53,788 bases of DNA from an uncultured Oceanobacter sp. (GCA_913061185.1 CAJXTI010000019.1:1-53788); one strand, 5' to 3'. Shown: positions 22,227 to 32,625, counted from the first letter of the stretch. Translations and numbers: made by a program. The notes: generated from the sequence alone by a model not told the origin.

Positions 22227-24512
22227 TCAGTGGTTTGCCATGTCAGCATGTAGTGCTTGCAGAAAGTCTTCAAACGGCATCGGGCGGCCGAACAGAAATC
22301 CTTGATACAGTTCGACGTTGAGGTTTTTTAACAGCTGCCATTGTTCGACGGTTTCAACGCCTTCAGCGACGATGTGCATGTCGAGGTCGTGGCTCATTTG
22401 GATAATGGCTTTGAGAATTTTCAGGGCCCTGTCGTTAGCATCGGCATCAATAATAAAGCTGCGGTCGATTTTGACGGTATCCAGCGGTAAGTCTCTCAAG
22501 TAGCTCAACGAGGAGTAGCCAGTGCCAAAATCGTCAATGGCGAGACGAAATCCGAGGCTGCGCAAGCGATGCATAATCGCAGCAGGATCACTTTCCGGCT
22601 GCATAAACACTGATTCGGTAATTTCCAGCTCGACTCGGGAGGGATTGACACCGGCCTGCTGGCATTGAATGACAAGTTTGTCGGCCAGGTGACTGTCGAG
22701 TAATTGCCAGCCGGACAGGTTAATCGCGATATGCAGCTCTGGATTGATGGCCGTGACGGCAGCGGCGTATTGGCAACCATGGCGCAGTACGGCTTCGGCA
22801 AAGCTGGCATTCAGGCCGCCTTGTTCTATCAGCGGAATAAACACGGCGGGTGATATGTTGCCCGACGTCGCCGAGTGCCAGCGGGCGAGCATTTCGCCAC
22901 CAATGATTCGCCGTTCAGTATTGAATTTGGGTTGCACATAAAATGTCAGCTGATCCTGTTCGATCGCTTGTGCCAACTCCGACATCAGACTGGCCCGATG
23001 GCTGGTTTGTTGGCCAAGGCCATCGGTATAGGCCTGGATGCGGTTTTTCCCCTGCACTTTGGCTTCGAACATGGCAGTGTCGGCGTGGCGGATCAATTCG
23101 GCAGCATCGGTTCCGGGTTGGCAGGTTTCGGCAATACCGATACTGGCTGACAGGCGGATGCTGCTGCCGCCAAGGTCGATCGGCTCGCGTATCGCGTCCA
23201 TAATAGCCGTAGGCAACGAATCCGGTTGGTTGACAGGCGGCCACCAGGCAATGACAAATTCATCGCCGCCCCAGCGGGAAACCAGTCCATCGGCAGGTGC
23301 CAGTCGTTGCATGCGATGCGCCTGTGTTACCAATAGAACGTCGGCGGCAATATGGCCAAATTCGTCATTAACGGCTTTGAAGCCGTCAAGGTCGAGAAAC
23401 ATAACCCGTAGCGGTTGCTGGGTGGTTACTTGCTGCAGCATTGAGGTGACGACTTCGTTCAAGGTGCCACGGTTGGCGAGGTTGGTCAGGCTGTCGTGCT
23501 GGGTCATATGTTGCAGCGCGCAATCAGCCCGCTTGCGTTCACTCATGTCGCGCAGCGTGACGATGCTGTAATGATAGCGGGCGTCATCTGGCTGGAAATG
23601 GGAAAGCGACACTTCCAGGGGTAACGCCGGCATAAAATCCGCGTGCATGGTGGACCGGAATGTCTGGTTACCCTGTGCTGCAGGGGAGCGGTCAGCTACT
23701 TCATCGGCACAGATAAAGTCGTTTAATGATCGCTGTCCGACGCTGCCTTCTGTGAGTCGGAATAGTGAGTAAAAGGCTTGGTTGGCCTCAATAATACTGC
23801 CGTGGTGATCGATAATCAGCATGGCATCGAGGGTGCTGGAAAAGGCCCGCGCCATCAGCCGGAACGATTCCTGCATGTGATGATGGTTGGTGACGTCTCG
23901 AACGGTTCCGGTAATACGGGAAGGGAAGCCTTCCTTATCGTGTTCTACGACGCGTCCCCGACAATGAAGCCAGCACCAGGACTCTGGATTATCGATGCTC
24001 TGGTTGTTTTTGTGGCTGTCCGGATGTGGCGATTGGGCCAAAGCGATGGCATCTTCCCGGCTCTGGATGCGGGTTGGGCAGGAAGGTGGCCGGTAGCGCA
24101 CGACAATATCCAGGGTATTGATACTGTCAGATAGAAGCAGGTGCCAGTTGGTGCGCAAGGTTTCCTGGTCATCTGGGTGCACCCGGCGTATGACCTGGCC
24201 GGTATTACCCCAGCTGCGGGTCGCATTGGCGGCATCTTCTGGAAAGCCCTGCAGTTCGTAAATCTGATGTTCGGCATCCCAGTCCCAGATGGATTCATTA
24301 CCCGCCCACAGTGCCAGTTCCAGTTTGTGACGGTCACGGGCACCCAGTTGCAGGGCTTCGTACAACTCGACCGACTTTTCTGTCAGTAAACGCTCGGCTT
24401 CTTTACGAGCGGCACGTTCCCGTTGTATCCGGCGTTCCAGCACAGCGGCCGGATCCGAAAGGGTTGGTGCCTCGACGTTGAGATCAGATTTGGACACGGA
24501 ATACGGTAGCAT
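22227..24512 (-). CDS. PAS-PAS-GGDEF-EAL cyclic-di-GMP signalling protein
   Basis: 761 residues. A short coiled coil (about 20-60) precedes two PAS-like domains (about 65-210 and 215-330). The GGDEF domain follows with an intact GGDEF at 415-419, but no canonical RxxD inhibitory site at the usual spacing. The EAL domain has EML in place of EAL at 540-542, with the catalytic Glu kept, and later ELEITESVF, DDFGTGYSSL, KIDRSF and VAEGVET intact. It is therefore probably a phosphodiesterase, possibly dual-function. It overlaps the H-NOX gene by 29 bp, so the NO/O2 sensor probably acts on it. There is no membrane helix. Confidence 0.9.
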   Translation of the reverse strand: MLPYSVSKSDLNVEAPTLSDPAAVLERRIQRERAARKEAERLLTEKSVELYEALQLGARDRHKLELALWAGNESIWDWDAEHQIYELQGFPEDAANATRSWGNTGQVIRRVHPDDQETLRTNWHLLLSDSINTLDIVVRYRPPSCPTRIQSREDAIALAQSPHPDSHKNNQSIDNPESWCWLHCRGRVVEHDKEGFPSRITGTVRDVTNHHHMQESFRLMARAFSSTLDAMLIIDHHGSIIEANQAFYSLFRLTEGSVGQRSLNDFICADEVADRSPAAQGNQTFRSTMHADFMPALPLEVSLSHFQPDDARYHYSIVTLRDMSERKRADCALQHMTQHDSLTNLANRGTLNEVVTSMLQQVTTQQPLRVMFLDLDGFKAVNDEFGHIAADVLLVTQAHRMQRLAPADGLVSRWGGDEFVIAWWPPVNQPDSLPTAIMDAIREPIDLGGSSIRLSASIGIAETCQPGTDAAELIRHADTAMFEAKVQGKNRIQAYTDGLGQQTSHRASLMSELAQAIEQDQLTFYVQPKFNTERRIIGGEMLARWHSATSGNISPAVFIPLIEQGGLNASFAEAVLRHGCQYAAAVTAINPELHIAINLSGWQLLDSHLADKLVIQCQQAGVNPSRVELEITESVFMQPESDPAAIMHRLRSLGFRLAIDDFGTGYSSLSYLRDLPLDTVKIDRSFIIDADANDRALKILKAIIQMSHDLDMHIVAEGVETVEQWQLLKNLNVELYQGFLFGRPMPFEDFLQALHADMANH

Positions 24513-25023
24513 CGTTGGAGCCAGGATCAGGTTGCTGGCTGATGATCAGTTGCTGGTGGCCAAAATAGTTTCCTGCGCCTTCGATCAGCCCAATAGCCAG
24601 TGGCTCCAGATGATTTTTGGATCGATATTCCAGCTCCATACAGTCTCTTGATTGGGACATTACCCGGAAAGTCGGCAGCGTGGCTTCCGAGTAAAGCTTG
24701 AGTACTTCTTTATGAATATCGTTATCGAGTGTCGCCAGCAGGTCAAACAAGGAGTGCTTGTTGGCCAATAGTTCAGCATGGCTGCGGGTAAATGAGTTGA
24801 ACAAATAACGACCGAAGGCTTGTACCAGATCGGGAACCGGAGTGCCGGTTTTTTCGGATAACAGCGTTACCAGCGACAGGATTTCTTCGGCATTATAATA
24901 GCCAACCGCAGTGTAGGCCCCGCCATTCGGAAGATTGGCGGCCGTCAGAATTTCATCTGCCAGCTCTGGCGAGAAAGTATCTTCGACCATTTCTACCAGT
25001 TCGGTAAAAATCATGCCCAGCAT
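24484..25023 (-). CDS. H-NOX haem gas-sensor protein
   Basis: 179 residues from the ATG at 25023 (MLGMIFTELVEM, matching the family's M-G-I-I-F start). A GGGAG 8 nt upstream decides for this start over an in-frame ATG at 25038. The proximal haem ligand is H104 in DNDIHKEVLKLY, and P117 in LPTF is kept. The YxSxR haem-propionate motif reads Y133-R-S135-K-N137, so the Arg is replaced by Asn. H-NOX proteins bind NO and regulate a partner from the same operon, usually a kinase or c-di-GMP enzyme; here the overlapping GGDEF-EAL gene. Confidence 0.88.
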   Translation of the reverse strand: MLGMIFTELVEMVEDTFSPELADEILTAANLPNGGAYTAVGYYNAEEILSLVTLLSEKTGTPVPDLVQAFGRYLFNSFTRSHAELLANKHSLFDLLATLDNDIHKEVLKLYSEATLPTFRVMSQSRDCMELEYRSKNHLEPLAIGLIEGAGNYFGHQQLIISQQPDPGSNDATVFRVQI

Positions 25024-25441
25024 CGGTCTGGCTCCCATCGGTTAGATATAGCGAAAACTATAGGACTGTGGCGACCATTCTGCCAGTTCCGAACGCTAAT
25101 TTTTCTGCCTGGGTAACGGATGAATTCGCCAGGCTGCCCCGTTTGGCGTGGTGATCCTGTGCTGGCCCGCCAGCATGCGATGATCCGCCATTAAAATGAA
25201 AAATTCGATAATACCCATCGCCAGCGGTAAAAATCACTAACATCCTTACTGCCAGAATGTGCTAATACGGGTGAATGGGCGCTTTGTGAATATGTCAGCG
25301 GTTTGTCTTGAACACAGCGGCCAGCTAGCGGGTGTCGTGGGTGTTTGAGGATCCAGCAACGTGCTTTAATCGAATCAAACCAGTCTGAAAGACAGGCAGC
25401 AGACAACTACAACAATTTAATGAACCGTTTTTGGAGGCGTT
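25024..25441. other. Divergent intergenic region between H-NOX and edd
   Basis: 418 bp with no supportable gene. It should hold the promoters of both divergent operons. A strong GGAGG lies 6 nt before edd. No HexR-type or NsrR-type palindrome is obvious by eye. Confidence 0.6.
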
Positions 25442-27334
25442 ATGCATCCCGTCGTTGAGCAGGTAACCCAGCGCATTATCAAGCGTAGCCAATCCACTCG
25501 TCGTGCCTATCTGTTACAAATGAAAGCGGCCGAAGAGCAGGGCGTACATCGGGGAACCTTGTCCTGTGGCAACCTGGCACATGGTTTTGCCGCTTGTAAC
25601 CCGCACGACAAGGATGTGCTGAAAATGGTCAACCAGGTCAATGTGGCCATGGTGTCGGCCTACAACGACATGTTGTCTGCTCACCAGCCATTTGAGTCCT
25701 ATCCGAATCAGATTCGTGAAGCAATTCGCGACGTCGGCTCGGTGGCCCAATTTGCCGGTGGTGTGCCAGCCATGTGCGACGGTGTGACCCAGGGCCAGCC
25801 GGGTATGGAATTGTCGCTGTTCAGTCGCGACGTGATTGCCATGGCGACGGCGGTGTCACTGTCGCACAACATGTTTGATGCTGCTCTCTACCTTGGCGTG
25901 TGTGACAAAATTGTGCCGGGCTTGCTAATGGGGGCGCTGCGCTTTGGCCATTTGCCCACCGTGTTTGTTCCGGCTGGGCCAATGCCATCCGGTTTGCCAA
26001 ACAAGGAAAAAGCTCGCATTCGCCAGGAGTACGCTCAAGGTAAAATTGGCCGTGATGAATTGCTGCAATGCGAGTCGGATTCTTACCACAGCGCTGGCAC
26101 CTGTACGTTTTATGGCACGGCCAACTCCAACCAGATGATGGTCGAGATGATGGGTTTGCACTTGCCGGGGTCTTCTTTCGTGAATCCGGGCACCGAATTG
26201 CGTGAACAACTGACTCGCTACGCGGCGCAACAAGCGGTGCGCCTGACCGCCCAAAACGGCCGGTTTACGCCGATGTACGAAATCGTTGACGAAAAATCCC
26301 TGGTGAACGGTATCGTGGCTTTGCTGGCCACTGGCGGTTCCACCAACCACACCATGCACATTATTGCCATTGCGGCGGCGGCCGGGGTGATTATTGACTG
26401 GCAGGATTTTTCTGATTTGTCTGACGTCGTGCCTCTGATTGCCCGTGTTTATCCCAACGGCGAAGCTGATATCAACCATTTCCACGCAGCAGGTGGTGTG
26501 GGTTATATCGTCCGTGAATTGCTGGGTGCTGGTTACCTGCACAACGACGTGATGACGATTATGGGGCACGGTTTGTCCCTTTATACCCAAGAGCCATTCC
26601 TGCAAGACGGCAAACTGGTCTGGCGTGAAGGCACGGCAACCTCGCTCGACGATAAGGTTCTGCGTCCTGCCTCTGCTCCGTTCTCAACCAACGGCGGGCT
26701 GAAATTATTACGCGGCAACCTCGGTCGTGGGGTGATCAAAGTATCTGCTGTGGCCGAAGAACACCGGGTGGTTGAAGCGCCCGCCATCGTCTTTAACGAC
26801 CAGGATGACCTCGCCGATGCCTTCAAGCGCGGCGAGCTGGAAAAAGATTTTATTGCGGTAGTGCGCTATCAGGGGCCAAACGCCATTGGTATGCCGGAGC
26901 TGCACAAACTCACGCCCTATCTGGGCACCCTGCAAGACAAGGGATTCAAGGTCGCGCTGGTCACTGATGGCCGTATGTCCGGTGCCTCCGGTAAAGTCCC
27001 GGCGGCTATTCATGTGTGGCCTGAAGCACGCCTGGGCGGGCCGCTGGCCTGTGTGCAAGACGGCGACATCATTCGGTTGAATGCGAGCACTGGCGAGCTG
27101 CAGCTGTTGGCTGACAACGCCAGCTGGTTGCAGCGCCCGGCGTCAGAACCCGCCGTGGTTAAGCAACACAGCCTGGGTATGGGGCGTGAATTGTTTGGCC
27201 CAATGCGCAGCCAGGTGAATGAAGCCGAGCGCGGCGCAACGGTATTCAGCTTTATAACCGATGCCGACCTGGTGCCACAGCAACTGCTTGGTGACAGTTC
27301 CGAAGCTGGCCGTAATTCCGAGATCGAAGCATGA
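25442..27334 (+). CDS. edd: 6-phosphogluconate dehydratase
   Basis: 630 residues, slightly longer than the common ~608. It belongs to the IlvD/Edd family: N-terminal [43 protein letters not shown] (4Fe-4S Cys), [22 protein letters not shown] and C-terminal [18 protein letters not shown]. The Entner-Doudoroff residues around [13 protein letters not shown] point to Edd rather than IlvD. It converts 6-phosphogluconate to KDPG. A strong SD is present. It overlaps glk by 4 bp. Confidence 0.95.
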   Translation: MHPVVEQVTQRIIKRSQSTRRAYLLQMKAAEEQGVHRGTLSCGNLAHGFAACNPHDKDVLKMVNQVNVAMVSAYNDMLSAHQPFESYPNQIREAIRDVGSVAQFAGGVPAMCDGVTQGQPGMELSLFSRDVIAMATAVSLSHNMFDAALYLGVCDKIVPGLLMGALRFGHLPTVFVPAGPMPSGLPNKEKARIRQEYAQGKIGRDELLQCESDSYHSAGTCTFYGTANSNQMMVEMMGLHLPGSSFVNPGTELREQLTRYAAQQAVRLTAQNGRFTPMYEIVDEKSLVNGIVALLATGGSTNHTMHIIAIAAAAGVIIDWQDFSDLSDVVPLIARVYPNGEADINHFHAAGGVGYIVRELLGAGYLHNDVMTIMGHGLSLYTQEPFLQDGKLVWREGTATSLDDKVLRPASAPFSTNGGLKLLRGNLGRGVIKVSAVAEEHRVVEAPAIVFNDQDDLADAFKRGELEKDFIAVVRYQGPNAIGMPELHKLTPYLGTLQDKGFKVALVTDGRMSGASGKVPAAIHVWPEARLGGPLACVQDGDIIRLNASTGELQLLADNASWLQRPASEPAVVKQHSLGMGRELFGPMRSQVNEAERGATVFSFITDADLVPQQLLGDSSEAGRNSEIEA

Positions 27335-28347
27335 CTCGAGCCGTCAGCAGTAGTGGAGTAACAGCCGTTCAGGGAGAGCGGGTGCTAGTGGGAGACATTG
27401 GTGGCACTAACGCCCGTTTTGCCCTGGTGAAGCCCGGTACGGTTGAACTGACCAATATTGTCACGCTGGCTACCGCTGACTTTCCCGGTATCGAAGCGGC
27501 GATTCATCGTTACGCCGAACAGGTAGGAGCAAGCGGTATTTACCGGGCTTGTCTGGCGCTGGCTTGTCCGGTTGATGGCGACGATATCGATATGACCAAC
27601 AATCACTGGTTGTTCCGCCGTCAGCAGCTGATGAACCATCTGGGGCTGAAGCAGCTCAAACTGGTGAACGACTTCACTGCCATGGCATTAGGCATGCTTC
27701 ACCTGCAACCTCATGAACTGCTTGACGTCCATCGTGGTGATTCCGGTCTTTATTCAGCGGAGCGTGCCGCCCGGTTGGTGATTGGCCCCGGCACCGGCCT
27801 CGGGGTCTCTGGCCTGATGCCTGTTCGCGATGGCTGGGTGCCGCTGTCTGGGGAAGGGGGTCATGTCAGCTTTGCGCCGACCAATGCGGAAGAAAGCGCT
27901 ATCCTGCAAGGCCTGCAAAAACGCTACGCTCGGGTATCGGTGGAACGTATTTTGTCTGGTCAGGGCCTGCTGGAACTGTATCAGGTGATGGCTGATATCG
28001 AAGGTTTGGCGGCGGTGTGTCGCAGCCCGGTGGCAATCACCGCTCAGGCACAAGCAGACGAGCACTCGTTAGGTCGCCGCGCCCTGAACCGTTTTTTTGC
28101 CATACTGGGTGCGGTCACCGGAGATCAGGCACTCACTCTGGGTGCCCGTGGGGGAGTGTACGTGTGTGGTGGTATTTTGCCACGAGTGCACGACCTGTTC
28201 CTGGCCAGTGGCTTCCACGCGGCCATGGTCAACAAGGGACGTTTTGCTCAATACTTGGCCGATGTGCCGGTATGGCTTTGTCTCGCCGAAAACCCCGGCC
28301 TGCTCGGTGCGGCGGCGGCACTGGATAACGACGAAGTACGTGGTTAA
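27331..28347 (+). CDS. glk: Glucokinase
   Basis: 338 residues of the bacterial glucokinase (Glk, ROK-unrelated) family. Phosphate-1 motif [12 protein letters not shown] near residue 22, catalytic Asp in [34 protein letters not shown] and a C-terminal [15 protein letters not shown] are all visible. It phosphorylates glucose and feeds the Entner-Doudoroff pathway with edd, whose stop it overlaps (ATGA). The first ~15 residues before VLVGDIGG are extra. zwf, pgl and eda are not in the window. Confidence 0.94.
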   Translation: MTRAVSSSGVTAVQGERVLVGDIGGTNARFALVKPGTVELTNIVTLATADFPGIEAAIHRYAEQVGASGIYRACLALACPVDGDDIDMTNNHWLFRRQQLMNHLGLKQLKLVNDFTAMALGMLHLQPHELLDVHRGDSGLYSAERAARLVIGPGTGLGVSGLMPVRDGWVPLSGEGGHVSFAPTNAEESAILQGLQKRYARVSVERILSGQGLLELYQVMADIEGLAAVCRSPVAITAQAQADEHSLGRRALNRFFAILGAVTGDQALTLGARGGVYVCGGILPRVHDLFLASGFHAAMVNKGRFAQYLADVPVWLCLAENPGLLGAAAALDNDEVRG

Positions 28348-28789
28348 GCAGCAGAGTAAATCCCTTTCCCTTCGTGACCAATTTGTCCAGCGGGTGTAGT
28401 CAAACCTGATCGCCAGGTACATGACTGCCTCGAAATAACGGCGATTAAAAATCGATTCAATATGTTCATTTAGCACTTATAAACTCGGCTTCCTGCGTCA
28501 CTTTAACGCCTGCATCCGTGTGGGCGTGCGCATTATCGTTGATTGTTGCCTTGTTCTTTCGTCGCTCGCTACATTTTTAGCGGCACCTTTTTACTATTGC
28601 ACCAGCCATCTCTCAGTTTGAGTCTGAATAAGTGTATTTACCGGGGTAGTTGTTGGCGATTGGCTCGGGCGTCAGAGTTTCTCATTTCAAATCTTAAATC
28701 AAATGATAATGATTTGTATTAAAAAGTAAAGAGAGGTACGATTGCGTTTTCCATTCTAATGATAAATCAATCAATATTGGAGGGACGTA
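28348..28789. other. Intergenic region upstream of the RCC1 lipoprotein operon
   Basis: 442 bp without a supportable gene. It becomes AT-rich in the last 120 bp and contains the Fur-box-like site at 28704-28718. No clear terminator for glk is seen. Confidence 0.6.
28704..28718. promoter_or_regulatory. Fur-box-like site
   Basis: TGATAATGATTTGTA matches the 7-1-7 Fur motif with a perfect first heptamer (TGATAAT) and 4 of 7 in the second. It sits 71 bp before the RCC1 lipoprotein start. A second and better Fur box occurs at 32697, so the region fits an iron regulon. Confidence 0.6.
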
Positions 28790-30553
28790 ATGAATCGTCT
28801 TTATTACCCGGTTTTTCTGGCCTCTCTGGCACTGGCGGGCTGTGGGTCAGATTCCGACTCCAGCTCACCGCAGGACACCGAACAACCTGAAGTGTTTAAT
28901 ATCACACCAGCTGATCAGTCCAATGTGTCTTCTGCTGCAATTACGATTGAAGGCAATATGACGGATAACGAGGCTATCCGCTCGGTCTCCGTGCTTTATG
29001 GCGGGCAAACAATGGCTGCCGCTTTTGATGGTGACCGTTTTTCTGCTGACCTGACCCTGACCGAGGGTGAAAACCGGGTGGAAATCACCGCCACGGATAC
29101 GGCAGGTAATGCCTATACAGACATTCGCACGATCGTTCTCGATACTCAGCCCCCGGAGCTGACATTCGTCTTTCCGTCCAGTGGCCATGCAACCCAGGCA
29201 CTCACCACCACCGTGCGTATTGATGCTGCCGATAATCAGTCGGTAGCTTCGGTGAGCGTGGTAATGGACGATCAGACCGTGATTGCGGAAGAGGTCGATG
29301 GCCAGTATCTGGCCCGTATGGTGATGGTTCCGGGCAGCAATAGTTATCAGGTGACGGCAACCGATATGGCGGGTAACAGCACCTCGGCAACCCATACGGC
29401 CTATTTGGGTAAGCAGGTGATGGGCGGTAATGCTCACTCTGGTGCCATTCGCCCGGATGGCACCTACACCTGGGGTCGTAATAATTATGGCCAAACGGGG
29501 CTCGGTTTTGTCTCAGATCCGAGTAAAGACCTGAATATTGATGAGCATCCGTTTGCACCGCTCAGAATGACCGTGGAGCCGAGCTTTATTTCTCTGGCAT
29601 TTGGTCAGAATACCTCCGCTGCATTGGCAGACGACGGCACGGTATGGACTTGGGGCAATGGTGGTGATGGCCAGTTGGGACAAGGGCTAACCGGCTCCGA
29701 TACCCTGAATGAAGATGATTCCTCTATACCACTTCAGGTCATCGGTATCACCGATGCCGTTGCCGTAACGCGAGGGTATAACCAGACGCTGGTTTTGCAT
29801 CAGGACGGCACCGTATCAGCCTTTGGCAATAACCGGTATGGCCAGCTGGGTGATGGCACAACGGAGGATCGGGATATAGCGGTCAAGCCGAATGTCAGTA
29901 ATATCGTTCAGATTGCGTCGGGGGCTTCTTTCTCCCTGGCCGTTGATCGTGATGGCCGAGTCTGGAGTTGGGGGCAAAATAACTCTGGCCAATTGGGGCT
30001 GGGAACTGAAGATACAGATGCTCATCCGACCCCCATGGAAGTCAGTATTGACGAACCCATCGAAGCGGTTGTAGCAGGCAAAGGCCATGTTCTGGCCATT
30101 GCCCGCAGCGGTGCGGTGTATGGTTGGGGACTGAATTACAGCAGCCAGATCGGCTTGTACGATAGTGATAATGAAGACCCTGAATGGCCTCGAGAAGTGA
30201 CCAGCCCCAAAAAACTGCCCTGGTTTGATGATGCGGTAGCTGTCTGGGCCAATGGTAACCAGAGCTTTGCCGAACGTCAGGATGGCCTGGTGTACCCGTG
30301 GGGACAAAATATGCTCGGCACATTAGGGCTGGAACAGGATGGTGATGTGACATTCCCATCGTCGTCAGTGTTCGGCTTCGATCAGGTCGTGGATCTCGGT
30401 AATGGTGCCTTGCACACCATTGGAATGCGTCAGGATGGCAGTGTGTTCTCTTGGGGATGGAGTTTTCAGGGCTCGCTTGGCGGTGGTGACGGTACCATCG
30501 ACCGTTGGACGTATCGGGTGCCAACCCTGGTGATGTCCTCTATTCAGCCATGA
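28790..30553 (+). CDS. RCC1-repeat lipoprotein with two Ig-like domains
   Basis: 587 residues. A lipobox LALAGC ends the signal peptide, followed by a Ser/Asp-rich tether. Two Ig-like beta domains lie at about residues 35-120 and 120-205 (ENRVEITATDTAGN and SNSYQVTATDMAGN repeat the same pattern). Seven RCC1-type repeats follow, each with a DG.v..WG.n..GQLG core (WGRNNYGQTGLG, WGNGGDGQLGQG, FGNNRYGQLGDG, WGQNNSGQLGLG, WGLNYSSQIGLY, WGQNMLGTLGLE, WGWSFQGSLGGG). Seven repeats make a complete beta-propeller. It is preceded by a Fur-like site and overlaps the di-heme lipoprotein gene, so it may work with it in iron or redox handling at the cell surface. Confidence 0.85.
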   Translation: MNRLYYPVFLASLALAGCGSDSDSSSPQDTEQPEVFNITPADQSNVSSAAITIEGNMTDNEAIRSVSVLYGGQTMAAAFDGDRFSADLTLTEGENRVEITATDTAGNAYTDIRTIVLDTQPPELTFVFPSSGHATQALTTTVRIDAADNQSVASVSVVMDDQTVIAEEVDGQYLARMVMVPGSNSYQVTATDMAGNSTSATHTAYLGKQVMGGNAHSGAIRPDGTYTWGRNNYGQTGLGFVSDPSKDLNIDEHPFAPLRMTVEPSFISLAFGQNTSAALADDGTVWTWGNGGDGQLGQGLTGSDTLNEDDSSIPLQVIGITDAVAVTRGYNQTLVLHQDGTVSAFGNNRYGQLGDGTTEDRDIAVKPNVSNIVQIASGASFSLAVDRDGRVWSWGQNNSGQLGLGTEDTDAHPTPMEVSIDEPIEAVVAGKGHVLAIARSGAVYGWGLNYSSQIGLYDSDNEDPEWPREVTSPKKLPWFDDAVAVWANGNQSFAERQDGLVYPWGQNMLGTLGLEQDGDVTFPSSSVFGFDQVVDLGNGALHTIGMRQDGSVFSWGWSFQGSLGGGDGTIDRWTYRVPTLVMSSIQP

Positions 30554-31953
30554 CAAGACGATTATTCCCGACAAACCGGAATCAGGTGGTCGCCCGATGG
30601 GCGGCCATTTTATTCGTTGGCCTGGCCGTGACAGGCCTTAGTGGCTGTGGCTCCGAGCAGCCGTCTCGAAACAGTGATACGGTCGCAGTCACACCTCCCG
30701 AGCAATCAGAGCCACGGGAGTGGCAAGCGGTGGGTGGCAGTGCAACGGTGGCATTCAGGGACGATATGGCCTTTCTGCAATTTATACCAGATCTGGATCT
30801 TGGCTCAGCTCCGACAGTTTCCCAGGGGCGAGAGCTGTTTGTTGCCAACTGGACCGCTGCGCCAGGTAGCCGGACGCTGCTCGATGGATTGGGGCCGTTG
30901 TTTATCGCTGATGCCTGTGCGGATTGTCATCTCGTCTCTGGCCGTGCCGCCAGTCTGAATGACGATGGCACAACCTCCCCCGGTATTTTGTTCCGGCTTG
31001 GTACTGCGGATGGACAGCCAGACGCTCGTTTGGGTGGCCAGCTGCAAACGGCAGCGACAGTCGATGTGCCAGAAGGGCGGGTTACCTGGCAGGATGTTGG
31101 CTTGGGGCGCCCACAATTTCAGTTGTCTGAGACTGACCGATCATTGGACGATGGTGTCCATCTTGGGCCTCGCCTGTCACCACAGTTGACCGGTGTCGGC
31201 CTGTTACAACAGATACCGGAAGCCCAGATTCTGGAGTGGCACGACCCGGACGATCAGGATCAGGACGGAATCTCCGGCCGCGCACATTGGATCGAGCGTG
31301 AAGGCGTTAGCTGTGTTGGTCGATTTGGCTGGAAGGCAATGCAATGCACATTGCGTGGTCAGAGCGCTGCGGCCCTGCATCAGGACATGGGGCTGACAAC
31401 AGCGCTTAATCCGGCAGAACCCTGTACCGCATACCAGTCGATTTGCGCGGATCAGCCTAGCGGCGGTGACCCGGAAGTCTCATTGGACAGTCTGAATGCC
31501 ATTAATGACTTTCTGACGCTGCTGGCGGTGTATGAACGCCGAATTACCGACCAGACGCAATTTGATCTTGGTGCCGACCTGTTCGAGCAAATTGGCTGCG
31601 ACAACTGTCATCGCCCGATGCTGACCACCGGCAACCAGTCACTGTTCGAGACGCTGAATCAGCAAACGATCTATGCCTATACCGACTTGCTGTTACACGA
31701 TATGGGCGCTGAATTGAGCGATGGTGTACAGGAGGGGAACGCCAATGGCCGCGAATGGAAAACGCCACCACTGTGGGGGCTGGGGCTGATAGAAGGTATC
31801 GGAAATTCACGGTTTTTGCATGATGGGCGTGCCCGGACACTGCCAGAGGCGATTCAATGGCATGGCGGGGAATCGTCAGCGTCGCGTGAAGCCTGGGAGA
31901 TATTAGCCGAGGAAGATCAACAGGCTCTGTTGGTTTTCTTGAGAGGGATATAG
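30550..31953 (+). CDS. Di-heme oxidoreductase lipoprotein (DUF1111/DHOR family)
   Basis: 467 residues. The start is set at the ATG overlapping the RCC1 stop (ATGA), which gives a clean lipoprotein signal with lipobox GLSGC. Two c-type haem motifs are CADCH (residues 123-127) and CDNCH (350-354), and the C-terminal KTPPLWGLGLIEGIGNSRFLHDGRA is in the di-haem 'thiol oxidoreductase' style, related to cytochrome c peroxidases. In several marine gammaproteobacteria such proteins are found with imelysin-type iron proteins. Here the partner is an RCC1 lipoprotein and a Fur-like box is upstream. The substrate is unknown. Confidence 0.85.
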   Translation: MTRRLFPTNRNQVVARWAAILFVGLAVTGLSGCGSEQPSRNSDTVAVTPPEQSEPREWQAVGGSATVAFRDDMAFLQFIPDLDLGSAPTVSQGRELFVANWTAAPGSRTLLDGLGPLFIADACADCHLVSGRAASLNDDGTTSPGILFRLGTADGQPDARLGGQLQTAATVDVPEGRVTWQDVGLGRPQFQLSETDRSLDDGVHLGPRLSPQLTGVGLLQQIPEAQILEWHDPDDQDQDGISGRAHWIEREGVSCVGRFGWKAMQCTLRGQSAAALHQDMGLTTALNPAEPCTAYQSICADQPSGGDPEVSLDSLNAINDFLTLLAVYERRITDQTQFDLGADLFEQIGCDNCHRPMLTTGNQSLFETLNQQTIYAYTDLLLHDMGAELSDGVQEGNANGREWKTPPLWGLGLIEGIGNSRFLHDGRARTLPEAIQWHGGESSASREAWEILAEEDQQALLVFLRGI

Positions 31954-32006
31954 CCGGTCACAAGTGAGCACCGGGAGAGCACTGAGACGGGACAGCAAAT
32001 GGGTCG

Positions 32007-32034
32007 CCAGCAGGGGAAGAAATTTCCCCTCTGG
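32007..32034. terminator. Hairpin between convergent genes
   Basis: CCAG-c-AGGGGAA, loop GAAAT, TTCCCCT-CTGG. It lies between the ends of the di-heme gene and fldA. There is no U-run on either side, so factor-independent termination is uncertain. Confidence 0.4.
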
Positions 32035-32064
32035 CTCGCTATTAGGGTCTGTTCAGCCTGCTGC

Positions 32065-32625
32065 TTATCCGGCTTCGGCCATATCATCAGCCCATTGACG
32101 GTGTTCGCTCACAATCTGACTGACCCAACGATTAACCCGCTCGTCGGTGAGTTCGAATTGCTGGTCTTCATCAATCGCCAGTCCGCAGAACAACCTGCCG
32201 TCTTCCAGCGTCGCCAGCGAGGCATCAAATTCATAGCCACTGGTGGGCCAGTAACCCACAAACTGAGCGCCAGAGTGCTTCAAATGATTGTACAGCCAGC
32301 CCATGGCATCCACAAAATAGTCACCGTAGCCAAATTGGTCGCCAAGTCCGTAGAGCGCAATCACTTGCCGAGTTAAATCCAGCGGTTGCAAAGCGCTTTC
32401 AAAATCGTCCCAGTCGCCTTGAATACCGCCAAAATCCCAGGTGGGAATCCCCAGAATCAATAAATCGTAGTGGCTGAACTGCTCCGGGCTGGTGTCGCTG
32501 ATGTTGTGAATGTCGGCCTCGATATCATATTGCTTGAGCTGTTCGGAAATGCGGTTGGCAATGTCTTCCGTGTTGCCGGTGTCGGTACCGAAAATAATAC
32601 CGGTGCGGATCGTGTGGTTGCTCAT
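32065..32625 (-). CDS. fldA: Flavodoxin, long chain
   Basis: 186 residues. The FMN phosphate loop is FGTDTGNTE (T/S-x-T-G-x-T), the 60s loop is GIPTWDFGGIQGDW and the 90s loop is GLGDQFGYGDYFVDAMG. The insertion of a long-chain flavodoxin is present. It replaces ferredoxin when iron is short, which agrees with the strong Fur box in its promoter. It is divergent from fagA-fumC-orfX, sharing the same site. Confidence 0.93.
   Translation of the reverse strand: MSNHTIRTGIIFGTDTGNTEDIANRISEQLKQYDIEADIHNISDTSPEQFSHYDLLILGIPTWDFGGIQGDWDDFESALQPLDLTRQVIALYGLGDQFGYGDYFVDAMGWLYNHLKHSGAQFVGYWPTSGYEFDASLATLEDGRLFCGLAIDEDQQFELTDERVNRWVSQIVSEHRQWADDMAEAG

Noticed and set aside
25925..26605. Antisense frame of 226 residues opposite edd
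   Set aside because: Lies wholly inside a well-conserved enzyme gene and has no recognisable features.
28865..29494. Antisense frame of 209 residues opposite the RCC1 lipoprotein
   Set aside because: Shadow of the Ig-like repeats; no start signal.
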